Part shown: positions 27,916-36,708 of the stretch, piece by piece
Numbering within the stretch: the first letter of the stretch is position 1
Layout of the letters: every line of letters begins with the position of its first letter
NCBI RefSeq assembly: GCF_000154705.2
Contig: NZ_CM002917.1
Span: 1,196,461-1,260,460 of the forward strand
Length of the DNA stretch: 64,000 bases
From: Hoeflea phototrophica DFL-43
GTDB lineage: Bacteria > Pseudomonadota > Alphaproteobacteria > Rhizobiales > Rhizobiaceae
Direction: 5' to 3'
Program-made: the position numbers and the translations under genes
The notes under the pieces: generated by a model
What the model saw: the letters and a program-made list of their open reading frames with translations, nothing else
The model's database searches: none
What the model was told of the DNA's origin: nothing

Positions 27916-29462
27916 GTGCCTATCTCGATCTGTTCATGTTCGTGGCGCTGATCGGCGCCATTCTGCTGGGCTTCCCGGTCTCGTTCTCGATCGCCGGTGT
28001 GGCGATCATCTTCGCCTATCTCGGCTGGGCGCTTGGTGTGATGGACATCTCGCTGATGGGTGCCACCGGACAGCGCGTCTTTGGCCTTCTGTCCAACCAG
28101 GTGCTGATCGCGATCCCGCTCTTCGTGCTGATGGGCGCGGTGCTGGAAAAAAGCCGCATCGCCGAGGAACTGCTGGACACCATGGGCCGCCTGTTCGGCC
28201 AGCTGCGCGGCGGTTTGGGGATCTCGGTGGTGCTGGTCGGCGCGCTGCTTGCCGCCTCCACCGGCATTGTCGGCGCAACCGTGGTTGCCATGGGCATGAT
28301 CGCGCTGCCCACCATGCTGCGCGCCGGTTATGACCCGCGCGTGGCCTCCGGCATCGTCTGCACCGCGGGAACGCTGGGCCAGATCATTCCGCCCTCGACG
28401 CTGCTGATCATTCTCGCCGACGTAATGTCGAACGCCTATCAGCAGGCGCAATACGAGCAGGGCAAATTCGCGGTCGAAGCGCTCTCGGTCGGCCAGTTCT
28501 TCGCCGCCGCCATCCTGCCCGGCTTCATGCTGGTGTTGCTCTATCTGATCTACATCCTGCTGCGTGGCGTGGTCCGGCCGCAGGACATGCCGCCCGCAGC
28601 CCTTGACCTGCCCAAACCCGGTCGCAGCGAAGTGCTCGCAGCCATCGTGCCGCCGGTGCTGCTGATCATCGCCGTTCTGGGCGCCATCCTCGGCGGCGTC
28701 GCCACGCCCACCGAAGCAGCCTCCGTCGGCGCCATCGGCGCGCTGCTGATGGCCGGACGGCGCATTGGCTTGAACCCGAAGATCATTCTCGTGGGCGCCG
28801 GTGCGCTGGTGCTGCTGGGCGTGCTTGCAGGCCTGTTTCCGGTGCGGCTGCAGCGCAGCGACCTCAGTCTGTTCTCGCAGGCAGCCGGCGGCATCTATGT
28901 GGTGCTCACCATCATCGGCGCGGTTGCCATCTTCTATGCTCTCAGGGCCGCTTTCCGCGAGAAAGTGATCCATGCGGCGGTCAATTCAACGCTGACCATG
29001 ACCGCAATGATCTTCGCCACCATTCTGGCCGCAGGCATTTTCTCGCTGGTCTTCATCGGGCTTGGCGGCGAGGAGCGGGTGGCGGAAATCCTCAGCGAAA
29101 TGCCCGGCGGCGCCACCGGCGCGCTGTTGTTCTGCATGGCGCTGGTCTTCGTGCTCGGCTTCTTCCTCGATTTCGTCGAGATCTCGGTGATCGTGCTGCC
29201 GCTGATCGCCCCGCCGCTGATCCTGATGGGCCACGACCCGATCTGGCTCGGCGTGCTGCTCGCGATCAACCTGCAGACCAGCTTCCTGACCCCGCCCTTC
29301 GGCTTCTCGCTGTTCTACCTGCGCGGCGCGGCACCCAAGGAAATCTCCACCGGCCAGATCTACGCCGGCGTGATCCCCTTCATCGGCCTGCAGATCCTCG
29401 GCATGACCGTGGTCTGGTTCTGGCCGGCAATCTCCACCTGGCTGCCAAGACTGCTGTTTTAG
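27912..29462 (+). CDS. TRAP transporter large permease (DctM family)
   Basis: 516 aa, longer than the usual ~430. The extra length lies in the middle (about residues 285-350), where two added hydrophobic stretches are seen, a known feature of the TakP-like subgroup. Family motifs include the N-terminal LLGFPVSFSIAGVAIIFAY, VVAMGMIALPTMLRAGYDP and the late LFCMALVFVLGFFLDFVEIS. It forms the Na+-coupled transport channel. Last gene of the hut-TRAP operon; followed by the hairpin region 29502-29569. Confidence 0.9.
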   Translation: MSAYLDLFMFVALIGAILLGFPVSFSIAGVAIIFAYLGWALGVMDISLMGATGQRVFGLLSNQVLIAIPLFVLMGAVLEKSRIAEELLDTMGRLFGQLRGGLGISVVLVGALLAASTGIVGATVVAMGMIALPTMLRAGYDPRVASGIVCTAGTLGQIIPPSTLLIILADVMSNAYQQAQYEQGKFAVEALSVGQFFAAAILPGFMLVLLYLIYILLRGVVRPQDMPPAALDLPKPGRSEVLAAIVPPVLLIIAVLGAILGGVATPTEAASVGAIGALLMAGRRIGLNPKIILVGAGALVLLGVLAGLFPVRLQRSDLSLFSQAAGGIYVVLTIIGAVAIFYALRAAFREKVIHAAVNSTLTMTAMIFATILAAGIFSLVFIGLGGEERVAEILSEMPGGATGALLFCMALVFVLGFFLDFVEISVIVLPLIAPPLILMGHDPIWLGVLLAINLQTSFLTPPFGFSLFYLRGAAPKEISTGQIYAGVIPFIGLQILGMTVVWFWPAISTWLPRLLF

Positions 29463-29501
29463 GGGGGGCGTGCACAAGGCTGAAAACGTCCACCTCTCTT
29501 G

Positions 29502-29569
29502 CAAAATCCAACGGTTAGCCTTCGGCTAAGTCGTAGATTTTGCTTTCTCCCCCACCAAGGGGGAGAAAG
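29502..29569. terminator. Double hairpin in the convergent TRAP/gabD gap
   Basis: First element 29502-29542: outer arms CAAAATC/GATTTTG enclose TTAGCC-TTC-GGCTAA at 29515-29529. Second element: CTTTCTCCCCC (29543-29553) pairs perfectly with GGGGGAGAAAG (29559-29569) around the loop ACCAA. The A- and T-rich flanks suit bidirectional termination between converging operons. The second element resembles a dispersed palindrome often seen in Hyphomicrobiales intergenic regions. Confidence 0.6.
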
Positions 29570-29586
29570 ACATCGCGCTCTTCAGA

Positions 29587-31065
29587 TCAAATTCCGCCCA
29601 TGCAGATGTATTTGATCTCGAGATAATCGTCGCAGCCATATTTCGAGCCCTCGCGGCCCTGGCCGGATTGCTTGACGCCGCCGAAGGGGGCGACTTCGGT
29701 GGAGATCAGGCCGGTGTTGACGCCGACCATGCCGTATTCGAGCGCCTCGGCCACGCGCCAGACGCGGGTGAGGTCGTTGGCGTAGAAATAGGAGGCGAGG
29801 CCGAAGATCGTGTCATTGGCCTGTTCGATGACGTCTTCCACCGTGTCGAACTTGAACAGCGGCGCCACCGGGCCAAAGGTCTCGTCATGGGCCACCTGCA
29901 TGTCGCGGGTGACACCGGTCAGGATGGTCGGCTGGAAAAAGGTGCCGCCGAGATCGTGGCGGGTGCCGCCGGTGAGCACCTTGGCGCCCTTCGTTTTGGC
30001 GTCCTCGATATGCTCGATCACCTTGTCGACGGCCGCGTCGCTGATCAGCGGACCGGTGGTCACGCCTTCTTCAAAACCGTCGCCGATCTTCATTTTGCCC
30101 ACAGCAATGGCGAGCTTTTCGGCGAAGGCATCATAAACTCCAGCTTGCACATAGATCCGGTTGGCGCACACGCAGGTCTGACCGTTGTTGCGGTATTTGG
30201 AGATCATCGCGCCCTCGACCGCGGCGTCGAGATCGGCATCGTCAAACACGATGAACGGCGCGTTGCCGCCAAGCTCCATCGAGGTTTTCTTGATCTGGTC
30301 GGCCGACTGCCGCATCAGGATGCGGCCGACTTCGGTCGAGCCGGTGAAGGTGAGCTTGCGCACCTTGTCGTTGGAGCAGAATTCCTGGCCGATTGCGGCG
30401 CTGGATTTCGAGGTGATGACGCTGAACAGGCCCTTGGGCACGCCGGCCTCTTCGGCAAGCTTTGCCATGACCAGTGCCGACAGCGGGGTTTCGGCCGCGG
30501 GCTTGGCAACGAAGGCGCAGCCGACAGCCAGGGCAGGGCCGAGCTTGCGCGCGATCATCGCATTGGGGAAGTTCCACGGTGTGATCGAGGCAACAACGCC
30601 GACCGGCTGCTTGATCACCACGATGCGCTTGTCAGCCTGATGGCCGGGAATGGTGTCGCCATAGACCCGCTTGGCCTCTTCCGCGAACCACTCGATGAAG
30701 CCCGCGCCATACAGGATCTCGCCCTTGCCCTCGGCCAGCGGCTTGCCCATTTCGGCGGTCAGAATGGCGCCCAGATCATCAACATTGGCGACCATCAGGT
30801 CATGGAACTTGCGCATGATTGCAGAGCGTTCCTTGCCGGTCTTCTTCGCCCAGTCCTTCTGCGCGATATAGGCGGCATCGATCGCAGTCCGGGTTTCCTC
30901 GACGCCAAGGTCGGGCAGGGAGGCGATAACTTCGCCGGTCGACGGGTTGAGCACATCGAAGCTCTTGCCGGCTTGTGCCGCTGACACCCAGGTTTCGCCA
31001 ACCAGCGCCTCGGTCACCAGAAGGTCGGGGTTTTTCAGCTTTGCTGCCAGTGGGGTGTTGCTCAT
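29587..31065 (-). CDS. gabD: NAD(P)-dependent succinate-semialdehyde dehydrogenase
   Basis: 492 aa from MSNTPLAAKLKNPDLL; an upstream extension to 31143 lacks family similarity. Aldehyde dehydrogenase motifs are complete: TPWNFPNAM for NAD binding, the general base in MELGGNAPF and the nucleophile in NNGQTCVCAN. The GabD-type core and ending GREGSKYG.DDYLEIKY point to succinate semialdehyde, the product of GABA or 4-aminobutyrate-type routes. It is monocistronic. In this window it could serve the tail of arginine catabolism through guanidinobutyrate and GABA, although the linking enzymes are not here. Confidence 0.87.
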   Translation of the reverse strand: MSNTPLAAKLKNPDLLVTEALVGETWVSAAQAGKSFDVLNPSTGEVIASLPDLGVEETRTAIDAAYIAQKDWAKKTGKERSAIMRKFHDLMVANVDDLGAILTAEMGKPLAEGKGEILYGAGFIEWFAEEAKRVYGDTIPGHQADKRIVVIKQPVGVVASITPWNFPNAMIARKLGPALAVGCAFVAKPAAETPLSALVMAKLAEEAGVPKGLFSVITSKSSAAIGQEFCSNDKVRKLTFTGSTEVGRILMRQSADQIKKTSMELGGNAPFIVFDDADLDAAVEGAMISKYRNNGQTCVCANRIYVQAGVYDAFAEKLAIAVGKMKIGDGFEEGVTTGPLISDAAVDKVIEHIEDAKTKGAKVLTGGTRHDLGGTFFQPTILTGVTRDMQVAHDETFGPVAPLFKFDTVEDVIEQANDTIFGLASYFYANDLTRVWRVAEALEYGMVGVNTGLISTEVAPFGGVKQSGQGREGSKYGCDDYLEIKYICMGGI

Positions 31066-31289
31066 TGCGTGAAGGCTCCGGTTTCTCAACAATTTGGTCA
31101 GAACAGACATGTTGCACATGTCTCTTGCCCCCGAGTACGCCATTTTGGAAGGCTTTGGGAGACAGGAAATGGATCTGAGGCACCAGGAGGCCTCAAGTCA
31201 ACCGATAAGGCGTTCTTCAAACGGGCGAACCCAGTGCGCCAGCCCGTGCGGGTGATATTGGGCGCAGGTGCGCTTCGGGCCGCACAGTT
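31066..31289. other. Upstream region of gabD, no recognisable gene
   Basis: The interval between the gabD start and the regulator stump holds the gabD promoter and leader. I see no convincing coding frame. A minus-strand frame here ends with FEERLIG but I do not recognise it. It may be further debris of the region lost at the deletion scar near 31370. Confidence 0.4.
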
Positions 31290-31373
31290 TCACGGCCAGG
31301 CCGCATAGGTCAGATCGCCCTGATCCCGCCTGTGACGCAGCACATGGCGATACCGGCCCGGGCTTTGCCCCGA
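31290..31373 (-). pseudogene. C-terminal stump of a regulator, possibly AraC family
   Basis: The last ~27 codons read SGQSPGRYRHVLRHRRDQG and end TYAAWP then stop. The GQSPGRYR stretch resembles the end of the second helix-turn-helix of AraC/XylS proteins (FGxSPxxYR). Upstream of 31373 on the minus strand the frame becomes antisense to the aldehyde dehydrogenase remnant, so similarity stops abruptly. It is most likely the tail of a regulator once divergent from that dehydrogenase. The family call from so few residues is tentative. Confidence 0.4.
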
Positions 31374-32235
31374 CGGCGTGCTCAACGCAATCTCCAATGC
31401 GCCCGAAGATGCGCCGGCGCTGGTTGAAGCGATGATCGCAAATCCTGCCGTTCGATGTGTCAACTTCACCGGCTCGAGGCGCGTCGGCAAGGTCATCGGG
31501 GAACTGGCGGGCCGTTATCTCAAGCCAGCGCTGCTGGAGCTTGGCGGCAAGGCGCCGATGATCCTGCTCGAGGATGCGGACATTGACGCGGCGGTGGCGG
31601 CGGCTGGTTTCGGCTCCTACATGAACCAGGGCCAGATCTGCATGTCGACCGAGCGAATCATTGCCGTCGGTTCGATCGGCGACAAGTTCGTCGAAGCCTT
31701 TGCCAAGAAAGTGGAGCAACTGACCGCGAGCGACCCGCGCGAGGGATCGTCACCGCTGGGTTCACTTGTCGATCTCTCCGCAGCCGACCGCATCCGCGAT
31801 CTTATCGAGGATGGCGTGTCCAAGGGCGCAAAGCTGATTGCCGGCGGCGGCGAGGGCACCATTCTCAACGCGGCGGCGCTGGACCATGTCACACCTGACA
31901 TGCGGCTTTACACCGAAGAGAGTTTTGGCCCTGTGGTCAGCATCATCCGCGCCGGATCGGTCGATGAAGCGGTGCGGATCGCCAACGACAGCGATCTGGG
32001 CCTGTCTTCGGCCGTGTTCTCCAGGGATGTGATGAAAGCCATGGCTGTCGCCAAGCGCATTGAAAGCGGCATCTGCCACATCAACGGCCCGACCGTTCAC
32101 GATGAAGCGCAAATGCCGTTCGGCGGCGTCAAGTCATCAGGATATGGCCGGTTTGGGGGCAACTGGGGTATCGCCGAGTTTACCGAACTCAGATGGGTCA
32201 CCATCCAGGATGGAATCCCGCACTATCCGATCTGA
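31369..32235 (+). pseudogene. Aldehyde dehydrogenase lacking its N-terminal ~190 residues
   Basis: About 288 codons, against ~480 in the family. Similarity starts abruptly at PDGVLNAISNAPEDAP and continues to the normal C-terminus. The general base (LLELGGKAP) and nucleophile (NQGQICMSTER) remain, but the NAD-binding half with its PWN motif is gone, and an in-frame TGA lies at 31333-31335. The retained half resembles vanillin/benzaldehyde-type dehydrogenases. There is no promoter or ribosome site, only a chance GTG at 31378. Almost certainly inactive. Confidence 0.8.
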
Positions 32236-32258
32236 GCCGCTGAACCCTCACAGGTGCA

Positions 32259-32286
32259 TTTTCCGGGGATGTCATCCCCCGGGAAA
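32259..32286. terminator. Hairpin between convergent aldehyde dehydrogenase remnant and hydrolase
   Basis: TTTTCCGGGGA (32259-32269) faces TCCCCCGGGAAA (32275-32286), giving a 10-12 bp stem with a small bulge and a short loop. Runs of T and A on the outer sides suit a bidirectional terminator. Confidence 0.55.
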
Positions 32287-32315
32287 CCGCTGTCTGAGCA
32301 GGAAAGGCAGCGGGA

Positions 32316-33038
32316 TTACCTGGAGAGAAAACCGCCAACCAGCAGATTGAAAACATCCGGATTTTCAAGATGAACGGCATGGGCACAACCCGGCACAACA
32401 GCAAGTCTTGCCTGGGGGATGGCATTCCAGAGCAGCTCGATTTGCTGCCAGGGATAGCTTCGGTCGCCATCGCCCCAGATCACCAGGGTTTCCGCTGCGA
32501 TCTGTTTAAGGCGATCGGCCCCGTGCCAGCCCTGCATCGCATCCAGGCCTGCCTGGATTGCTTCAGGCGATGCTTGTTCGGCAATCGCCGCGCAGGCTTC
32601 AAAGGCAGGCGCGCGGTCCCGAGCCAGAAACCAGGTGGCCGAAATGCGCCGCGCCGTTGCCTTCGCACCGTCGGCTTTGGCGCGGGCTTTGCTCTCTTCG
32701 ATTGTTTCGAAGCGACCCGGCAAGACACCGGTCGCGCCGGTGCCATAGAGCACAAGCCGTTCTACGTGACTCTGATCCGTACGGGCCATCTCCTGCACGA
32801 TCATGCCGCCCATCGAGTGACCCAGAAGATGGTATCGCTCAACACCCTTTCGCCTGAGTTCGGCAATGACCCATTCGGCAAAGGCGCTGATTGAATGAAG
32901 CGCAGGCAGATGATTGTTTGCGCCAAACCCGGGCAGATCAACGGCGATGACGTCGTACGTGCCGGAGAAGGCCTGGATCTGAGCCTCCCACTGCGCGCTT
33001 CCTCCCATGAATCCATGGACCAGAACCAGCGGTGTCAC
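32316..33038 (-). CDS. Alpha/beta hydrolase
   Basis: 240 aa. Oxyanion motif LVHGFMGGSAQW, nucleophile elbow GHSMGG (Ser), a late acidic residue in WGDGDRSYPW and the catalytic His in GCAHAVHLENP. Proteins of this fold hydrolyse esters, amides or C-C bonds. Its ATG overlaps the ABC permease stop (33035-33038), so it is translated with a betaine-type importer and cuyA. That coupling suggests it releases a usable compound from the imported substrate, for example an ester or amide of a sulfonate or betaine. This is inference. Confidence 0.8.
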   Translation of the reverse strand: MTPLVLVHGFMGGSAQWEAQIQAFSGTYDVIAVDLPGFGANNHLPALHSISAFAEWVIAELRRKGVERYHLLGHSMGGMIVQEMARTDQSHVERLVLYGTGATGVLPGRFETIEESKARAKADGAKATARRISATWFLARDRAPAFEACAAIAEQASPEAIQAGLDAMQGWHGADRLKQIAAETLVIWGDGDRSYPWQQIELLWNAIPQARLAVVPGCAHAVHLENPDVFNLLVGGFLSR

Positions 33039-34576
33039 TTGCGCTGACCCTGCACGATCCGGTCAAGGATCATGGCGCAGAACAGGATTGCGAAGCCAGC
33101 CAGAATGCCCTGGCCCACATTGGCATACTGCAGCGCTTCGAGCACATCCTCTCCCAGCCCCTTGGCCCCGATCAGGGATGCCACAACAACCATCGCCAGC
33201 GACAGCATGATCGTCTGGTTGATCCCGGCCCGGATCGACGGACTGGCCAGCGGCAGATCAACCCGGGTCAGCAGATACCATTTGTTCGCGCCGAACGAGA
33301 TTGCCGCCTCGCGCACGCTGTCGGGCACGCCGCGCAGGCCGAGGACGGTCAGACGCACAACCGGGGTGCCGCCAAAGATCATGGTTGTCACCACAGCTGC
33401 CGGTTTGCCGGTGCCAAAGAAGGCGATCACCGGGATCATGAACACAAAGGCGGGCATGGTCTGCATGAAATCCATGATTGGCTGGATGAAGGAATAGAAC
33501 CTGGGACGCCGCGCGCAGAACATGCCCAGCGGAATGCCGATCAGGATCGACAGACAGGCCGCGGTGCCCAGCAGCGCCAGCGTCGTCATCGCCTTGTCCC
33601 AGAATCCCAAGAGGCCCATGTAGGACAGGAACGCCGCCGACCAGATCGCCGTGCGTATTCCCGCCGTCAGCCACGTCAGCAGAACAATCAGAGAGGCGAT
33701 GACGATCCAGGGCGTGCTGACAAACACCAGCTCCAGCGCATCGAGGACCATGCGGATGCAGTAGGTGATGAAATCGAACAGCACCTCTCCATTGGCCACG
33801 CAGAATGCGAAAAAGGCTTCGACCCACTCGATACTGAACAGCCGGTAGTCAGGATCGGTCGGGAATTCAGTGAGGAGGCTGAACCGCTCCGGGAAGCTGT
33901 AATGCACCATGGCGGCAATCGCGATCAGCGCCATGAAAACCGCGCTCGAGACGATATTGCTCAAAGGCAGTCCGGACCGGATGTCGGGGTTGGATAACCA
34001 CTCGGAAAACCGGGCCTCGAGCGCCCAGTTGGCGACTGTTGCCTGCACGGCCTTGGCCGCGATCAGGAGCACAAGCCCACCCAGCGCAATGGTGACGCCT
34101 TGCTCGGACAGCGCCGCGGCCTCGTCCCTGATGCCGCCGATGGCGGCCTCCAGGGATTCAACGGTGCGCCGATAGACATCGACCTTGTCCGATCCGCTTT
34201 CAATCGCGGCTGCCAGTTGCTGGCGGCGCAGATCAAGTGTTCCCTCGATCGAGGTGATCCGGGCGAAGGCATCTGCCGCCAGATCGCCAAACATGCCCCG
34301 TGCCATCTGCACCAGAGCCAGCGTTTCGATGATCAGGAACGGCAGCGCCCAGGACCACAGTCCGCGCGCGCCAAACCAGACCGGGCCGAACAGGCCTGCC
34401 ATCAGGTTGAATGTCGGCGTGAACTTTGCGCTCTCCCCGATCTTGTCGAACTGGGCGATGTAGTAATCGGGACTGGTGCGGACAAAACGGCGGATGTTGT
34501 CACGCCGCTCCTCGGCATAGGCAAGGGCGGCTTCGGTGTCAGTGGCTTCCAGAGGATTTTGCAAGGTGTCGCTCAT
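33035..34576 (-). CDS. Betaine/proline-type ABC permease with long N-terminal extension
   Basis: 513 aa, whereas ProW/OpuA permeases are usually 280-350. The C-terminal ~250 residues are the normal permease with the EAA-like loop SVREAAISFGANKWYLLTRV. The N-terminal ~240 residues are extra: GLFGPVWFGARGLW, a hydrophobic span, a helical stretch rich in Glu, Ala and Arg (about 105-160, likely coiled coil), then another span. Its start overlaps the ATPase stop by 4 bases. The extension might be cytosolic regulation or membrane anchoring; the function is unknown. Confidence 0.85.
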   Translation of the reverse strand: MSDTLQNPLEATDTEAALAYAEERRDNIRRFVRTSPDYYIAQFDKIGESAKFTPTFNLMAGLFGPVWFGARGLWSWALPFLIIETLALVQMARGMFGDLAADAFARITSIEGTLDLRRQQLAAAIESGSDKVDVYRRTVESLEAAIGGIRDEAAALSEQGVTIALGGLVLLIAAKAVQATVANWALEARFSEWLSNPDIRSGLPLSNIVSSAVFMALIAIAAMVHYSFPERFSLLTEFPTDPDYRLFSIEWVEAFFAFCVANGEVLFDFITYCIRMVLDALELVFVSTPWIVIASLIVLLTWLTAGIRTAIWSAAFLSYMGLLGFWDKAMTTLALLGTAACLSILIGIPLGMFCARRPRFYSFIQPIMDFMQTMPAFVFMIPVIAFFGTGKPAAVVTTMIFGGTPVVRLTVLGLRGVPDSVREAAISFGANKWYLLTRVDLPLASPSIRAGINQTIMLSLAMVVVASLIGAKGLGEDVLEALQYANVGQGILAGFAILFCAMILDRIVQGQRK

Positions 34577-35628
34577 GACATTTCGGTCCCTTCAACAACA
34601 GTGCGCAGAATATCGCTGCGGGAAATGACCCCGATGTCGCGCCCTTGGCTGGTCACCAGAATCGCGTTTTCATGGTCGATCGCCAGATTGATCAGCGTGC
34701 TCAGTGTCTCATCCTCCTGCACACGCGGGGCGTCGGAGCCGGGCGGTCCATTGGCGCTGATATAGGCGTCGAGCGGCTGCATCACCGCATGGGCATGGAC
34801 GACCTTGAGCCTGGATATGCCGGCAACGAAATCTGCAACATAATCATCAGCGGGGTTCATCACGATCTCTTCGGCAGTGCCGGTCTGCACCAACCGCCCG
34901 TCGCGCATGATGGCGATACGGTCGCCTATGCGCACAGCCTCGTCGAGATCGTGCGTGATGAACACGGTGGTCTTCTTGAGGATCTTCGACAGCCGGATGA
35001 ATTCATCCTGCAACTGACGCCGGATCAGCGGATCGAGCGCGCTGAACGGCTCGTCCATCAACAGCACATCCGGGTTGGCGGCCAGGGCACGGGCCAAACC
35101 GACGCGCTGCTGCATGCCGCCTGAGAGTTCATGAGCGAATTTCGCGCCCCATGGCCTGAGCTCGACGATGTCCAGGATTGCCGCGGCCTGGCGCATTCGG
35201 TCGTTCTTGCTGACCTGCCGGATTTCCAGCGGCATTGCCACATTGTCCAGCACGGAGCGGTGTGGCATCAGCGCAAAATTCTGAAACACCATGCCGATTT
35301 TGCGGTTGCGGAATGTTTGCAGGTCCTTCGGGCCAAGGCCCATCACATCCGTGCCTTCAATCAGGATCTTGCCATCCGTGGGTTCCAGCAGGCGGTTGAA
35401 GTGGCGCACCAGCGTTGACTTGCCGCTGCCGGAAAGCCCCATGATGCAAAAGATCTCGCCCCGGTTCACCGACAAGCTGACATCGGCCACCCCCACGGCC
35501 GCGTTATACTTGGCCAGAACCTGCGCCTTGTCCAATCCCTCCTCACGGATCGCGCGCAGTGCCTCCTTGTGATTGGCGCCGAAAATCTTCCACACATTGG
35601 AAATCTCAATGACGGTTTCATCGCTCAT
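34573..35628 (-). CDS. Betaine/proline-type ABC transporter ATP-binding protein
   Basis: 351 aa ATPase of the ProV/OpuAA group. Walker A GLSGSGKSTL, signature ELSGGMQQRVGLARAL, Walker B VLLMDEPFSALD. The N-terminal segment before the domain (VWKIFGANHKEALR) is typical of ProV. The C-terminal ~80 residues form a partial CBS-like regulatory region (GRDIGVISRSDILRTVVEG), as in osmosensing OpuA. It couples to the permease at 33035. Confidence 0.9.
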   Translation of the reverse strand: MSDETVIEISNVWKIFGANHKEALRAIREEGLDKAQVLAKYNAAVGVADVSLSVNRGEIFCIMGLSGSGKSTLVRHFNRLLEPTDGKILIEGTDVMGLGPKDLQTFRNRKIGMVFQNFALMPHRSVLDNVAMPLEIRQVSKNDRMRQAAAILDIVELRPWGAKFAHELSGGMQQRVGLARALAANPDVLLMDEPFSALDPLIRRQLQDEFIRLSKILKKTTVFITHDLDEAVRIGDRIAIMRDGRLVQTGTAEEIVMNPADDYVADFVAGISRLKVVHAHAVMQPLDAYISANGPPGSDAPRVQEDETLSTLINLAIDHENAILVTSQGRDIGVISRSDILRTVVEGTEMS

Positions 35629-35667
35629 GGCAAGGCTGTTCCGTTACCTGGTGGTCCGACCGCAAGA

Positions 35668-35695
35668 GATGGTCCCGACCCGGGCCGGGACCATC
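35668..35695 (-). terminator. Strong hairpin between binding-protein and ATPase genes
   Basis: GATGGTCCCG (35668-35677) is perfectly complementary to CGGGACCATC (35686-35695) with an 8-base loop. It is located just after the binding-protein stop on the minus strand. Like other hairpins in this window it follows a solute-binding gene and lacks a long T run. Confidence 0.5.
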
Positions 35696-35718
35696 GATGT
35701 GTTCACTCTAGCGCGATG

Positions 35719-36678
35719 CTAGAGGCCCAGCCATGCATCCACGCGATCAGGATTTGCTTCCATCCATTCCTTTGCGACTTCCGCAGGATCGCGGCCCTTG
35801 CCGCTGATCTCATAAGCGAAGTTGCTCACATCATCGGCGGAGAGGGAAAATCGCTGGAAGAACTCCGCGATTGCAGGCGAGCGCTCTGGCAGCGAGTTCG
35901 ACCAGGCGATCTGGACTTTCTTCAGATCATCCTTGGTGGCAACAGTGGACTTTTCGTACCAATCGGCATCATCGGACGGCTGGATCATCACATATTTTGC
36001 CGGGTCATAGGTCGGCTCGCTGAGCATCACCACATCGAACATGTACCAGACCGCATGGGGCTCGTAGCAATAGAACGCATAGCCTTCGCCCTTGGCGATT
36101 GAATCCTTGATGCGCGCGGTCTTGACGCTTTCCTCGGCGCGGATCGGCTCGACGAAGTCGAGCAGGCCGTAGTCGCGGACCTTGACTTCGTTGACATTGG
36201 CAGAGGCCCAGCCGGGAGCGCCAATCCACATCTCGCCCTTGCCGTTGCCGTCGCTGTCCATCAGGGCTGCAACATCCGGGCGTCCCAGATCCGCGATATC
36301 GGTGATGTTGTTGGCTGCAGCAAAATCCTTGGAGACGCAGAAACCCTGATTGCCCTGGTAAGGGTTGGACGACAGCGTCACCGTTCCGGCTTCATCCACA
36401 TATTGCTTGGTGAAGCTTTCCTGGTTTGGCAGCCAGACGTCCGGATGGACATCGATATCGCCTTTGCCCTGGTCCATCGCCTGAAAGATGGTCGCGTTGT
36501 TGCCTGGAACATACTCGACTTCACCGCCAATGCGGTTTTCGACTACGGTTCCCAGGATATGGGCAATGGCTTGCGCTCCGGTCCATGAGGGGACGCCGAT
36601 CTTGACGCTTTCGGCGAGAGCTGGAGCGCTGATTACGCTGAGCAGCGTTGCGGTCAGCAAGGTGGCTTTTAGTGACAT
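35719..36678 (-). CDS. Glycine betaine/quaternary-ammonium-type ABC substrate-binding protein
   Basis: 319 aa ProX/OpuAC-fold protein with a Sec signal (LLTATLLSVISAPALAES). The mature part opens VKIGVPSWTGAQAIAHIL. Aromatic residues that form cation-pi boxes in this family are frequent (for example PHAVWYMFDV), consistent with a quaternary ammonium or sulfonium ligand. It is encoded between cuyA and the ATPase gene. The ligand could be choline-O-sulfate, DMSP, taurine betaine or simple betaine; sequence does not decide. Confidence 0.85.
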   Translation of the reverse strand: MSLKATLLTATLLSVISAPALAESVKIGVPSWTGAQAIAHILGTVVENRIGGEVEYVPGNNATIFQAMDQGKGDIDVHPDVWLPNQESFTKQYVDEAGTVTLSSNPYQGNQGFCVSKDFAAANNITDIADLGRPDVAALMDSDGNGKGEMWIGAPGWASANVNEVKVRDYGLLDFVEPIRAEESVKTARIKDSIAKGEGYAFYCYEPHAVWYMFDVVMLSEPTYDPAKYVMIQPSDDADWYEKSTVATKDDLKKVQIAWSNSLPERSPAIAEFFQRFSLSADDVSNFAYEISGKGRDPAEVAKEWMEANPDRVDAWLGL

Positions 36679-36708
36679 TTTGGCAGTCTCCTTGTTGGGG
36701 GTGGTTTG

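Noticed and set aside
27723..28973. 416-residue His/Asp/Gln-rich frame opposite the TRAP large permease
   Set aside because: Its composition is the mirror of hydrophobic membrane codons on the real strand; not a protein.
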